Of a DNA stretch of 36,961 nucleotides, positions 7,185-15,737 are shown piece after piece. Position 1 is the stretch's first letter, and the number at the start of each line of letters is the position of its first letter. This DNA is from Planctomycetaceae bacterium. GTDB lineage: Bacteria > Planctomycetota > Phycisphaerae > Phycisphaerales > SM1A02. The stretch spans positions 1-36,961 of the forward strand of contig CANLMX010000021.1 in assembly GCA_947492385.1 (NCBI GenBank). The letters run 5' to 3'. The notes beneath the pieces are model-generated. The model was not told the origin of the DNA, did not search any database, and saw only the letters and a program-made list of their open reading frames with translations. The position numbers and the translations under genes are program-made.

Positions 7185-10100
7185 GTGAAGCAGCGCTTGG
7201 CCATCTTCGTCGCCTGCACCGCGCTTGCGCCCGCCATCGGGGCCGTCGTGCATGCCCAGGAGCGGGTGACGCCCGCCGTGGGCGACTCGCCTTCGGCCGA
7301 GCTGCTGCTGGAGCAGTTCAATGCGCAATCGAAGACGAACCCGCGCGAGGCCGTGCGCCTCGCGATGCAGGCCCTCGACGAAGGGCCGGCACGGCTGGTG
7401 CGTGCGGGTCAGGACGACGACCTCTTCGTGACCGTCGCGACCCGCATCCACCGGGCGCTCGGCGCGGACCGTGCGCTCCGCGATGCATTTCGGCGCGAGG
7501 CCACCGCCGACGCCGCGGCGTCGCTTGCGCGGGGCGACCTGCTCCGCACCTTCGTCTCCCGGCTCGACACCGAACCGGGCATCGAAGCCGCGATGCGGCT
7601 GGCCGAGGGCGCCATCGCGCGCGGCGCGTTCGCGGCGGCCGCGTGCGCCCTTGCGCGCGTCGAGGATCACGACCTGCTCTCCGGACGTCGCGCCGAGTTC
7701 CACGCGCGCATGACGGCGACGGCACGTGCGGCGCTGGCCGACGCGCCGCGATCGGCGGCCGGCGATCCCGTCTCTGGCACGCTGGACGCCGCACCCGCGG
7801 GGCCATGGATCGAGACATGGTCGGTTCCCATCACGCCCATCGGCGAACCGCTGCTTGGGCCGGGGGTCGATCCCGTCGCTGGCCGCGAGCTGCCGACGGC
7901 ACCCGCCGCCTTCCCCTCTGTCGACGACTCGCACGTCTATCTCGACGAGGAAACCTCGGTCCGCGCCTTCGACCTCGCGAGCGGGCGCATGGCGTGGTCC
8001 ACCTTCGTGGGCGGAAACGCCTCGGGGTTGACGGGTGCGTTCGGGGCCGAGGTGGGTCCCGGCACGGCGGTCGGGGTCGCTGGCGGGACGGTGGTTGCGA
8101 CCTCTGCCGCGTCCAAGGGATCGGTGGTCGTGTCGTGCCTGGGTGCCAGGTACGGCGACCTCCGATGGCAGTCGCCGATCGATTCGCTCGAGGCCCGCGC
8201 GGGCGCCGAACCGCTGCTCCCGGCCGGCATGCCGCTCATCGTCGATGGAATGGCCATCGTCGGTGCGAGGCGGACGACGGCCCGCCTCGAGACGGTTAGC
8301 TGGCTCGTCGCGACCGACCTCGACCGGCCCGGCGAGCCTGCGTGGAGCACGCTCCTCGCATCGACCGGGAGCGTCCGCATGGGACAGGGCCGCAGCGCTG
8401 ACTCGCCGGTGGCATCCGGCGGCGTGATCGTCGCGGCCACCGCGACCGGCGCCGTGGCCGCGATCGAGGCCATCGACGGCTCGGTGCGTTGGCTCCGGCG
8501 CGTCCCCGTTCCCGTGCGCGAGGCGCTTGCCTCGTCGAGCGGAGCGGCCTCGATCGCAGGGCCCGCCGTCGTCCGGGGGCGCGTGTTCGCGATCACGCCG
8601 GACCGCGCGTCCGTGCGTTCGTACGACCTGCGCTCGGGCGAGATCCTCTCGGACGTGCCCACGGGCGTCGACTCGCCGTTCGGCCTGCCGGAGTACCTGG
8701 TCGCCCTCGATGCAGGCGACGTGGTGCTTGCCGTGGGCGACCGCATCGCGGCGATTGACCCGGGCACCCCATCGGTCGCACGGTGGACCCTGCGCACGGG
8801 CGAACTTCCGGTGGCCGCGCGGCCGCGCGGCCGCGTCGGGCTGCTGCGCGGCGCCGATGGAGCGACGCTGGTCGCGATGCCGGAATCCGCGGATCTCGTG
8901 TTCCTCGACGCGGGCAACGGCCGCGAGGCCGGGCGCATTCCCGGCGCGGGTGCATCCAACGTGATCGCGCGCGGACGGCAAGTGGTGGGCGTGGGCGCGT
9001 TCCGTGTCCGGTCCTGGATGCCCGCCGCAGACGCCGAGCGGAGCGCGCGCGAGGCGCTGGCGCGCGGCTCTGGCGTCGAGGACACCTTCCCGCTGCTGCA
9101 ACTGGGCCGGCAGATGCGGTCCGCGGCGCTCGTCGCCGAGGCCGCCGAGGAGTCGTTGCGTCGGGCGTCGGCCGCGGAGGCCGATGTGGGCGCGCGCGAA
9201 GACCTGTGGGCGATCATGCGCTCGATTGACGTTCTGGACCTCGGGACCGGCGACCTGCGCGCTCGCATCGACGGGCTCGTGGATCGGAGCGCACGCGTGG
9301 CCGGTGTCGGCGGCGAGGGCGCCTTGGTCCGGATGGATCGACAGCTGCGGCGTCGGGCGCCCGTCGACGCGGCCCGGCTGGCCGTCGAGGCCACGGTCGG
9401 CGCCGAACCTGGCTCGACGGTTGGCGACGGACCGGTGCGAACCGCGATGGTGACGAGTGCCAGGCGGCGCATCGACGCGGCGGCGGTCCTCGACCCCTTG
9501 GGCACCTCTGCGGCGGTCGACCGTGCCATCGAAGGTGCGCTCGCGGACAACGGCTCGCCGGGGCCCGCGCGCACCCGGGTGCTTCGTGCCGGCGCGATGC
9601 TGTGCGGCGACACGGCCGTCGGTCGACGCTGCGCCGATGCGTTGGCGGCGGCGGGCGAGGGCGCATGGGTGCGAACGGCGCGCGCCGCGCTGCTGGCGCG
9701 TCCCGAGGTGGGTCCGCGCACCACCTCGGCACGGCACGCGACCGTGGATGGACCGGCGGTGTCGTTCAGCGCGGCGGTCGTTCCCGCGGTACCTGGTGTG
9801 TCGCATCCGTCCGGTGCATTCGTCACGTCGTCGTCGGGATCACTGGAACTGCGCCGGGCGCCCTCGTTCGTGCCTGCGTGGCGGGCACCGCTTGCCATGG
9901 AGGCCCCGATGCTGGTCGCCTCGGGCACCGACCTGGTGGTGGCGGATGCCGGCCCGGGGGGAACGGGTACGGTGGCGTGCCTCACCCTCGACGGCGGTGT
10001 CCGGTGGAGCGTTCCGGGACCGGATCGCGTCGCCACGGAGCCCGAGGCCGACCTGTTCAACAGCGGTGACCGTGCCACGATGCCGGCCCCGACGACGTTC

Positions 10101-10988
10101 GCGGCACCGGGCGAGGTCATCGTCACCGTCTCGCCCGATGGGTCAGCGGTGGGTCGGCGCCGGGCGGATGGCGTCGTGGCCTGGTCGCTGGATCCGTCCG
10201 AAGGCCGCGTGCTCGCGATCGCGCACGCCGGGCCGGTCCTTGCCGTGCTCACGGAGCCGCCGGACGGGCCGGGGCTCGAGGGCCGGCTCACCGTCGTCGA
10301 TGCGGCGACGGGCGTGACCTTGCGCACGGAGTCCGTCCCGGGCGGCGATCGGGCGCGGTGGATGGAGGTGAACGACGCAGGCATCGTGGCGATCGGTACC
10401 GCCGATGGACTTCGCGCGTATGGACCGGCGGTCGCCGAAGGCCCGGTCTGGACCATCGACGCGCTCGAGGTCCAGGATGCACCCCGCGCGTGGTTCGTGA
10501 AGCGATGGTTGGTGGTCCACGACCGGTTCGAGGAGCCGGTGGCGATCGACGCGTGGACCGGCCTCCCGTCCGCGACCGCCTTCCGGGAGCTTTCACCCCC
10601 GACGGGTTCGGGAACGGATGCGCTGGTGACCGTCGTGGTCGCGGGAGGGTGGGTGGCGTTCCTGCACGAGGGGCACGTCGCATTCTTCTCCGAATCGGGG
10701 GCGTTCGTCGGTCGTGATGCTGCGATGCCAGAACGTTCCTACGTGACGTGCGCTGCCGCGGGCGATCATGCGCTGATCCTCGATGCGAACTCCGGCGAAG
10801 CGGGGTCCGGGCCCCTCCGGCATTCCGCACTGCTGCGGATCCTGGATGTCGCGCGCGGCGGAGCTGCGGCGACGGCTCCCTTGCGGGTGCGGTCGCTCGG
10901 CCGTCCGATCAGCGCGATCGTCTCGAACGGAGGATTCGTGGCGCTCGGGAACGGATCGTCGACCCAGGTCATCCGCACTGGTCCGTGA
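7185..10988 (+). CDS. Large secreted PQQ-like beta-propeller repeat protein
   Basis: A 1267-residue protein starting with a Sec signal peptide (cleavage likely after VVHAQ). The start is a GTG at 7185, chosen because the signal peptide begins there. After a helical stretch (about 30-190) come repeated blade motifs of the PQQ/BamB type, such as VYLDEETSVRAFDLASGRMAW, VAAIEAIDGSVRWLRRVP and VRSYDLRSGEIL. The middle (about 610-870) is Ala/Arg-rich and helical, TPR-like in look, and a second propeller-like part follows (FVTSSSGSLELRRAP, TLDGGVRWSVPGP). No transmembrane segment follows the signal, so it is probably periplasmic or exported. Large PQQ-repeat proteins of unknown role are common in planctomycetes. 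Function is not known; a scaffold or binding role is a guess. The acidic-repeat gene follows with its own promoter. Confidence 0.75.
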   Translation: MKQRLAIFVACTALAPAIGAVVHAQERVTPAVGDSPSAELLLEQFNAQSKTNPREAVRLAMQALDEGPARLVRAGQDDDLFVTVATRIHRALGADRALRDAFRREATADAAASLARGDLLRTFVSRLDTEPGIEAAMRLAEGAIARGAFAAAACALARVEDHDLLSGRRAEFHARMTATARAALADAPRSAAGDPVSGTLDAAPAGPWIETWSVPITPIGEPLLGPGVDPVAGRELPTAPAAFPSVDDSHVYLDEETSVRAFDLASGRMAWSTFVGGNASGLTGAFGAEVGPGTAVGVAGGTVVATSAASKGSVVVSCLGARYGDLRWQSPIDSLEARAGAEPLLPAGMPLIVDGMAIVGARRTTARLETVSWLVATDLDRPGEPAWSTLLASTGSVRMGQGRSADSPVASGGVIVAATATGAVAAIEAIDGSVRWLRRVPVPVREALASSSGAASIAGPAVVRGRVFAITPDRASVRSYDLRSGEILSDVPTGVDSPFGLPEYLVALDAGDVVLAVGDRIAAIDPGTPSVARWTLRTGELPVAARPRGRVGLLRGADGATLVAMPESADLVFLDAGNGREAGRIPGAGASNVIARGRQVVGVGAFRVRSWMPAADAERSAREALARGSGVEDTFPLLQLGRQMRSAALVAEAAEESLRRASAAEADVGAREDLWAIMRSIDVLDLGTGDLRARIDGLVDRSARVAGVGGEGALVRMDRQLRRRAPVDAARLAVEATVGAEPGSTVGDGPVRTAMVTSARRRIDAAAVLDPLGTSAAVDRAIEGALADNGSPGPARTRVLRAGAMLCGDTAVGRRCADALAAAGEGAWVRTARAALLARPEVGPRTTSARHATVDGPAVSFSAAVVPAVPGVSHPSGAFVTSSSGSLELRRAPSFVPAWRAPLAMEAPMLVASGTDLVVADAGPGGTGTVACLTLDGGVRWSVPGPDRVATEPEADLFNSGDRATMPAPTTFAAPGEVIVTVSPDGSAVGRRRADGVVAWSLDPSEGRVLAIAHAGPVLAVLTEPPDGPGLEGRLTVVDAATGVTLRTESVPGGDRARWMEVNDAGIVAIGTADGLRAYGPAVAEGPVWTIDALEVQDAPRAWFVKRWLVVHDRFEEPVAIDAWTGLPSATAFRELSPPTGSGTDALVTVVVAGGWVAFLHEGHVAFFSESGAFVGRDAAMPERSYVTCAAAGDHALILDANSGEAGSGPLRHSALLRILDVARGGAAATAPLRVRSLGRPISAIVSNGGFVALGNGSSTQVIRTGP

Positions 10989-11000
10989 GGGGTTTGCCCC

Positions 11001-11031
11001 TTGACAACGCGTGCACGGCCGTGGCTACACT
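11001..11031 (+). promoter_or_regulatory. Sigma-70-type promoter of the acidic-repeat gene
   Basis: A perfect -35 box TTGACA (11001-11006) is followed after 19 bases by TACACT (11026-11031). The spacing is two bases longer than ideal. It starts only 12 bases after the stop of the propeller gene. Transcription would start near 11038, upstream of the candidate ATG codons at 11050 and 11071, and would exclude the GTG at 11011 as a start. Confidence 0.65.
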
Positions 11032-11070
11032 TCCCGCGCGTCCGTCCGAATGACACGGCGCGCCCACATC

Positions 11071-11415
11071 ATGACCATTGACGACGACTTTCTCTCCCCC
11101 TCCGCTGCCTTGATGTCCGAGCCCTCGTGGATCGGTGGTTCTTCGTGGGCTGCGCTTGCGGCTCGTGATGACGACGAGGACGAAGACGACTTCGACGACG
11201 ACGAAGACGAGGATGAAGACGAAGACGAAGACGAGGACGAGGACGAAGACGAAGACGAAGACGAAGACGAGGACGAAGACGAGGACGAAGACGAAGACGA
11301 AGACGAAGACGAGGACGAGGACGAGGACGAGGACGAAGACGAGGACGAGGACGAGGACGAAGACGAGGACGAAGACGAAGACGAGGACGAAGACGACTTC
11401 GAGGATGAAGACTGA
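11071..11415 (+). CDS. Small polyacidic protein with long Asp-Glu repeat
   Basis: The 114-residue product has a short unique N-terminus (MTIDDDFLSPSAALMSEPSW and about a dozen more residues), then from about residue 33 to the end some 82 residues that are almost all Asp and Glu in alternation, interrupted by two Phe (in DDFDDD and DDFEDE). There is no signal peptide or membrane segment, so it should be cytosolic, highly charged and disordered. The DNA of 11167-11412 is a GAC-GAR trinucleotide tract prone to length change. I chose the ATG at 11071; an in-frame ATG at 11050 would add MTRRAHI. Neither has a clear Shine-Dalgarno. The dedicated promoter and the hairpin after the stop suggest a real monocistronic gene. 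Possible roles are metal or basic-protein binding; none is shown. Confidence 0.62.
   Translation: MTIDDDFLSPSAALMSEPSWIGGSSWAALAARDDDEDEDDFDDDEDEDEDEDEDEDEDEDEDEDEDEDEDEDEDEDEDEDEDEDEDEDEDEDEDEDEDEDEDEDEDEDDFEDED
11167..11412 (+). repeat. GAC-GAR trinucleotide repeat tract coding for Asp-Glu
   Basis: About 245 bases consist almost only of GAC, GAA and GAG codons. The third position of the Glu codon varies between A and G irregularly, which breaks perfect repetition. The tract lies within the acidic protein gene and keeps its frame throughout. Confidence 0.9.
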
Positions 11416-11450
11416 ATCGTCGCCCCTCGTGAATCGAGCATGAACCCCGT

Positions 11451-11472
11451 GCGCCGGCCCTGTGGCCGGCGC
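11451..11472. terminator. Hairpin between the acidic gene and the converging lipoprotein gene
   Basis: GCGCCGGCC, a four-base loop CTGT and GGCCGGCGC form a perfect 9-bp stem between two converging stops (11415 on +, 11476 on -). On the plus strand a short TTTT follows seven bases later; no T run follows on the minus strand. It probably ends transcription of the acidic gene and may serve both directions. Confidence 0.55.
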
Positions 11473-11475
11473 GCG

Positions 11476-12648
11476 TCACTTTTCGCCCGGCGGCTCGAGC
11501 CGGATGGCTGCGATCTCTGTGTGGGTGCCGAGGAGCCGGAAGGCCATCAGCATGCGGGGATCGGCCGTGGACCTCCGGGGAATCCAGGCTTCCGTCGCAA
11601 GTGGCGTGCGCGTGACGCCTTCGACGCCCAGCCGATCATGGCTCAGGCCCTCGGGCGTGGTGCAGAGCGCATCGCCATCCTCGATTGCCAACGCCGCCAT
11701 CGACCGAGGGCCAAGCGGTTGCATGTCGTTCCCCGGCAGCCACCACATGCAGCATCCCGCCTCGGGGGACCACACCACCAGGTCGCCCCGGCCCGGAGGC
11801 GACGCGCCCCCGCCGGCCTGGGGATCCATCGCGCGAACCGCGACACCCAGGTTGGCCCGGACGCCCATCGGTCGGAACGATGCTGGCCGCACGCCGGCAT
11901 CGACCGCCGGCAATCCGTCGTCCTGGAACGGCATCCAGCATGCCCCGAGCGCCGTTCCGTCAAGTCGAAGCGCGAAGACACCGGATCCATCGCCTGCAAT
12001 CGTCGGCATCAGGAGGCTCGACCCCGGGGCCGCCGGAAGCACGCGCCGGCGTTCGCCGCGTTGCACCACCACGTGCCAGTCGCCTCCTTCGGGCGCTCGC
12101 CGGCACCAAGCCGCAAGCCCTCCCGGTGCGAGTGTCCCGAAGGCGTTCGTCGCCCCGTCTTCGGCGATCATCCGGAGTTCGCCGTTCCAGCGGAGCACGG
12201 CCAGGTCGCGGCCACCGTCGGCGCGGGGCCGCTCGATGCACGCGCCCTCGTCGGATGCGCCGCGACCGAGCAGCCAGGGTCCCTCCAGCCGGGCAAGCGG
12301 GCGCCCCCACGACGCTTCGTCGCACGCGAGCGTCTCGATCCGCCCGTCCATCCCGTCGGGCGGAAGCGGATCTCCGATCCGCACGGCCCAGTCCGCGCCG
12401 GTGGAAGCCTGGATCGCGCAGCGGGTCCCATCCGGCGAGAACAGCGGCAGGGTCCGGCCGTCATGCTCCGTGCGGAATCGGCGCAGCACCCGGACCGAGG
12501 GCTCCCGTGACTGCGTGACCCCGGGCACCGTGGTCACGTCGCTGCGACGAACGTCATCGGCGAGGACGAGCCGTTCGGAGCTTGCGATGCGTTCGGAACA
12601 TCCCACGGCCCCCAGCCCGCAGGCGATCGCGACCGCCGAGCGGATCAC
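11476..12648 (-). CDS. Putative lipoprotein with beta-propeller-like repeats, last gene of the secretion operon
   Basis: A 390-residue product. I chose the GTG at 12648 because it begins a short lipoprotein signal ending in AVGC (lipid Cys at residue 17) and lies 22 bases after the gspD stop; the longer open frame would overlap gspD. The body has motifs of the TolB/WD40-like kind (LPLFSPDGTRCAIQ, MPTIAGDGSGVFALRLDG, GDLVVWSPEAGCCMWWLPG), suggesting a propeller of about six blades. I do not recognise a specific family. Same-strand position right behind the secretin suggests co-transcription with the secretion genes, and a membrane-anchored accessory role is inferred from that alone. Confidence 0.6.
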   Translation of the reverse strand: MIRSAVAIACGLGAVGCSERIASSERLVLADDVRRSDVTTVPGVTQSREPSVRVLRRFRTEHDGRTLPLFSPDGTRCAIQASTGADWAVRIGDPLPPDGMDGRIETLACDEASWGRPLARLEGPWLLGRGASDEGACIERPRADGGRDLAVLRWNGELRMIAEDGATNAFGTLAPGGLAAWCRRAPEGGDWHVVVQRGERRRVLPAAPGSSLLMPTIAGDGSGVFALRLDGTALGACWMPFQDDGLPAVDAGVRPASFRPMGVRANLGVAVRAMDPQAGGGASPPGRGDLVVWSPEAGCCMWWLPGNDMQPLGPRSMAALAIEDGDALCTTPEGLSHDRLGVEGVTRTPLATEAWIPRRSTADPRMLMAFRLLGTHTEIAAIRLEPPGEK

Positions 12649-12670
12649 GTGCCGGGCGAGGGTGGAGCGA

Positions 12671-15529
12671 TCAGGGCGTGGTCGGGGCGGACGCGGCATT
12701 CGACGCGGGAGCCGCGCCCGGCGCGGGCGCGCCTTCGGGAGCGGGAGCCGCGGCAGGCGGCGTCGCGGGCGGAACCGTGATGTCGATCGGCTCGAGCGGA
12801 TCCTTCGGGCCCGCGGCCGGCACATTGTCGTCGCTCGAGATGCCGCGGTCGCGGATCAGCTCCTTCGACATGCTGCCCAGCGGCTTCGCGAGCTCGCGGA
12901 GGCGCATGCGCTCCTCGGCGTTGTAGTTGCGGTCGTTCTCGTCCGGGTTGTCGACCACCAGCGGCGTCACGAACACGAGCAGCTCGGTCACCGACTTGGT
13001 GTCGCTGGTGTTGGCGAACACCCAGTCGAGGACGGGCACGTCGCCGAGGAAGGGCAGCTTGTTCTTGACCTTGCTTTCCTCTTCCTTGCGGATGCCCGAG
13101 AGCACGATGGTCTGGCCGTCCTTCACCGTCACGGTGGTGTTCGTCTGCCGGCGGTCGATGACGGGGTTGCCGCCGACGCCGGGCACCGTGGTGTTGAGGT
13201 TCGAGAGCAGCACCTCGATCTGCATCGCGACGTTCTTGTCCTTCGTGATGCGGGGCCGCACGTTGAGGCCGATGCCCACGGGGATCTGCTCGAACGTGGC
13301 GTTGACGCCGCCGCCCGTGTTCAGGTCGCTGAGGTTCGAGGCCTGGAAGGGGATGTCCTGGCCCTGGAAGAACTTCGCCTCGCGGTTGTCGCTGGTGAAG
13401 ATGCGGGGCTGCTGCAGGATGCGCACCGAGGTCTCGGCCGCGAGCGCCTGCAGCACGACGTTGATGTCGATGCCGAAGTTCAGGGCCGAGGTCGTCAGGT
13501 CGGGCGGGAAGATGCCTTCCTTCGAGCCCGCGAAGATCGGCTCGCCGTTGCCGTTGATCGTGATCGCGTTGTTCGCGTTGGTCGGCGCGACGTTCGGGCC
13601 CCACTTGATGCCCAGCTGGAGCTCGTCGCCGAGCTGCACTTCCGCGAGCACCACGCTGATCATCACCTGCCGGCCGGGCTTGTCGAGGTCCGTCACGATC
13701 TTCGCGAGGCTCTCCTGGATCTCCGGCGGTGCCAGGATCAGCAGCGAGTTCTGTCCTGCATTCGGGACGACGCGGCTCTTTCCGACGAGCGCGCTGACCT
13801 CGGCCGCCTCCTCGCCTGCGGCGCGGCCCGACTGCCACGGGAACTGCAGCTGGCCCGCCCCTGCGCCACCCGCGCCGGGGTTGTTGTTGCCGCTCGTGAA
13901 TGCGTCGGTGTTGTTCGTTCCGTTGCTCTGGGCGACGTTGAAGTCGATGCCCGAGAGGCCCTCCTCGGGCGCGCGGATGGTGGCGCTCTGTCCGGACTGC
14001 GCGAGCAGGGCGTTGAGGATCTCCGCGAGCTCGACCGCGCTCGCGTGCTTCAGCGGGATGTTCTTCGGGAGTCCGGCCTCGAGCGGCTGGTCGATCTGCG
14101 CGATGAGCGCGTCGAGCCACTTGAAGTTGTCCGGGGTCTTGCTGACGACGATCAGTCGGTTCGAATCCGGGTAGGCCTCGATGCGGAAGATGTTGGCGAT
14201 CGCGACGTCCGCTCCTGCCTCGCCCCCTCCGCCCGCGCCCTGCACGCGGGCCGCGCCGGTGTTGCCGCGCGCCGCCCCGCCTCCGGTGCGCCGTGCGCCG
14301 CCGCCGCCCTCGAGCAGCGACTGCAGCACGGTCTGGACCTTGATCGGGTCGGTGAACTGCAGGTCGTACAGACGGAAGATGCCGTCGCCCTCCTGGGACG
14401 ACGGCGAGTCGAGCACCGCGATGAGGGACTCGATCTCCTTCATGATCGCGGGCTCCGCCCGGATGGTCATGCTGTTGGTGGTGGCGAGCACCGTGACGAT
14501 GAGCTGCTCGCTGGTGCCCACCATCAGCTCACCGCCGGCACCGGCCGCGGGGCGCGGGCGGTTCTGGCCCTGCTGCTGCGGCGCACCGGTCGCGCGCGGC
14601 GCGCCGCCGGCGCCCGTGCCCGAGGTCCGCGCGGAGAAGAGGTCGGTGATGATGGTGGAGAGCGTCTGCGCGTCCTGGTAGTTCAGCTGGATGGTCTTGG
14701 TCTGCACGTCGACGTACGCAGGCACGTCGAGCAGGTCGATCATCCGCTGCACGCGCTTCGCCAGCGCGACGTCGCCCTCGAGGATCAGCTGGTTGGAGTT
14801 GTTGTCCGCGCTGAGCTTTGCGTACCCGGGGAACGTCTCGGACAGGCGGTCGTACACGGCGCCTGCCTTGGTGTTCTTGATGCGGTAGATCTTGGTGACG
14901 ATGTTGCCGTTCTCGGGCAGCGCCATCACGTCGACGTCCGGCCCCAGCACCTTCGACGGCTGCAGCACGCTCATCTCGGTGAGCACGTCGATCAGGATCA
15001 TGTCGTCGGTCTCGACGACGCCGAGCCCGTTCAGGCGGAACGCCTGGAAGATGAGGTTGAGCGCCTCGCCCTTGGGCATCTTGCGGTCGCTGACGATCGT
15101 CAGCTTGGCGAGGTTGACGGCCTGCTGCTTCGGGATCACCACCTTGCCCGTCCACAGCGAGATGGTGTCGATGAGGCCCTTGACCTCCTGGTCACGGAAC
15201 TGCAGCCCGACCAGTTCCTCGGACGCATCGGGCTTTCGGCCGCTCGCGGGGCCCTTGGGGTCGGTGGCCGTGCCCGCAGGCCGCGCCGGTGCGGGGACCT
15301 GGTCGGGGCGCTCCGCGGCAGGGGCCGGCGGGGGCTGCATGGGCTGCCCCTGGCCTCCGTCCTGCGTCTCCTCGGGCGGAAGCTCGAGCGGTTCGTTCAT
15401 GGCGCCACCCGCCGGCTCGTCCGCCGAGGGGTCCTGGCCATGGGCGGCAGTCACGGCAGCGGCCGCGACGCACATCGAGAGGATCGCCGCCACGGAACGT
15501 TCGGGATGCATGGGGTGGCGGATCTTCAC
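12671..15529 (-). CDS. gspD: Type II secretion system secretin GspD, enlarged
   Basis: GspD forms the outer-membrane pore of the type II secretion system. The 952-residue protein has a signal peptide (about 1-31), a Pro/Gly-rich linker, an N0 domain (about 105-180, VGLQFRDQEVKGLIDTISLW), then several N1-like domains (VTKIYRIKNTKAGAVYDRLS; KTIQLNYQDAQTLSTIITDL; FRLYDLQFTDPIKVQTVLQS; NIPLKHASAVELAEILNALL). The secretin domain runs from about 650 to 890, with VMISVVLAEVQL, RILQQPRIFTSDNREAKF, VGIGLNVRPRI and KLPFLGDVPVLDWVFANTS. Common GspD proteins have about 650-700 residues and three N1-like domains; here there are four, plus long Gly-rich loops and a Pro/Ala tail. The GTG at 15529 was taken; an in-frame ATG at 15511 would also give a signal peptide. 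Confidence 0.93.
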   Translation of the reverse strand: MKIRHPMHPERSVAAILSMCVAAAAVTAAHGQDPSADEPAGGAMNEPLELPPEETQDGGQGQPMQPPPAPAAERPDQVPAPARPAGTATDPKGPASGRKPDASEELVGLQFRDQEVKGLIDTISLWTGKVVIPKQQAVNLAKLTIVSDRKMPKGEALNLIFQAFRLNGLGVVETDDMILIDVLTEMSVLQPSKVLGPDVDVMALPENGNIVTKIYRIKNTKAGAVYDRLSETFPGYAKLSADNNSNQLILEGDVALAKRVQRMIDLLDVPAYVDVQTKTIQLNYQDAQTLSTIITDLFSARTSGTGAGGAPRATGAPQQQGQNRPRPAAGAGGELMVGTSEQLIVTVLATTNSMTIRAEPAIMKEIESLIAVLDSPSSQEGDGIFRLYDLQFTDPIKVQTVLQSLLEGGGGARRTGGGAARGNTGAARVQGAGGGGEAGADVAIANIFRIEAYPDSNRLIVVSKTPDNFKWLDALIAQIDQPLEAGLPKNIPLKHASAVELAEILNALLAQSGQSATIRAPEEGLSGIDFNVAQSNGTNNTDAFTSGNNNPGAGGAGAGQLQFPWQSGRAAGEEAAEVSALVGKSRVVPNAGQNSLLILAPPEIQESLAKIVTDLDKPGRQVMISVVLAEVQLGDELQLGIKWGPNVAPTNANNAITINGNGEPIFAGSKEGIFPPDLTTSALNFGIDINVVLQALAAETSVRILQQPRIFTSDNREAKFFQGQDIPFQASNLSDLNTGGGVNATFEQIPVGIGLNVRPRITKDKNVAMQIEVLLSNLNTTVPGVGGNPVIDRRQTNTTVTVKDGQTIVLSGIRKEEESKVKNKLPFLGDVPVLDWVFANTSDTKSVTELLVFVTPLVVDNPDENDRNYNAEERMRLRELAKPLGSMSKELIRDRGISSDDNVPAAGPKDPLEPIDITVPPATPPAAAPAPEGAPAPGAAPASNAASAPTTP

Positions 15530-15737
15530 GGTCGTCTTCGGAGTGGGGCGGTGGCGTGGGGCCGTGCCGCGGTGAAGTGTCTATCGACCGTCGTGCGGTC
15601 CGGGATTCGCAATGTCTTGATGGCGGAACGCGCAGTATGTCAGGGGATTGCCCGCCGCGCCGGGACGGGACCCCGGCGGGTGGCGGGGCCACGCCGAACC
15701 GGCTGGATACAGGTTTCAGGACGTTGAAGCCCGGCGG
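15530..15737 (-). other. Intergenic gap of 208 bases upstream of gspD
   Basis: This is one of the larger gaps inside the secretion operon. It contains a GC-rich imperfect hairpin at 15651-15680 (CCCGCCG paired with CGGCGGG) without a following T run on the minus strand. A TTGCGA and a GATAGA on the minus strand (around 15606 and 15590) are too poorly spaced to call a promoter. I see no gene in it; a secondary promoter for gspD is possible. Confidence 0.35.

Noticed and set aside
11167-11412. CRISPR or other spaced repeat array
   Set aside because: The repetition is trinucleotide, without spacers, and lies in a coding frame.
11025-11441. An open minus-strand frame with long poly-Ser opposite the acidic repeat
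   Set aside because: It is the necessary complement of GAC-GAR codons; there is no promoter or ribosome site, and the plus-strand frame has both a promoter and a unique N-terminus.
15651-15680. Terminator inside the secretion operon before gspD
   Set aside because: The stem has a long loop and no T run on the minus strand; gspD must be expressed with its operon, so it is not called.
11462-15727. A 1421-residue open frame antisense to gspD and the lipoprotein, and similar ones at 17916-22928 (+) and 31837-35427 (-)
   Set aside because: Long antisense frames are expected at this GC content. The opposite strand codes for clearly recognisable proteins, and the antisense products show no family motifs.
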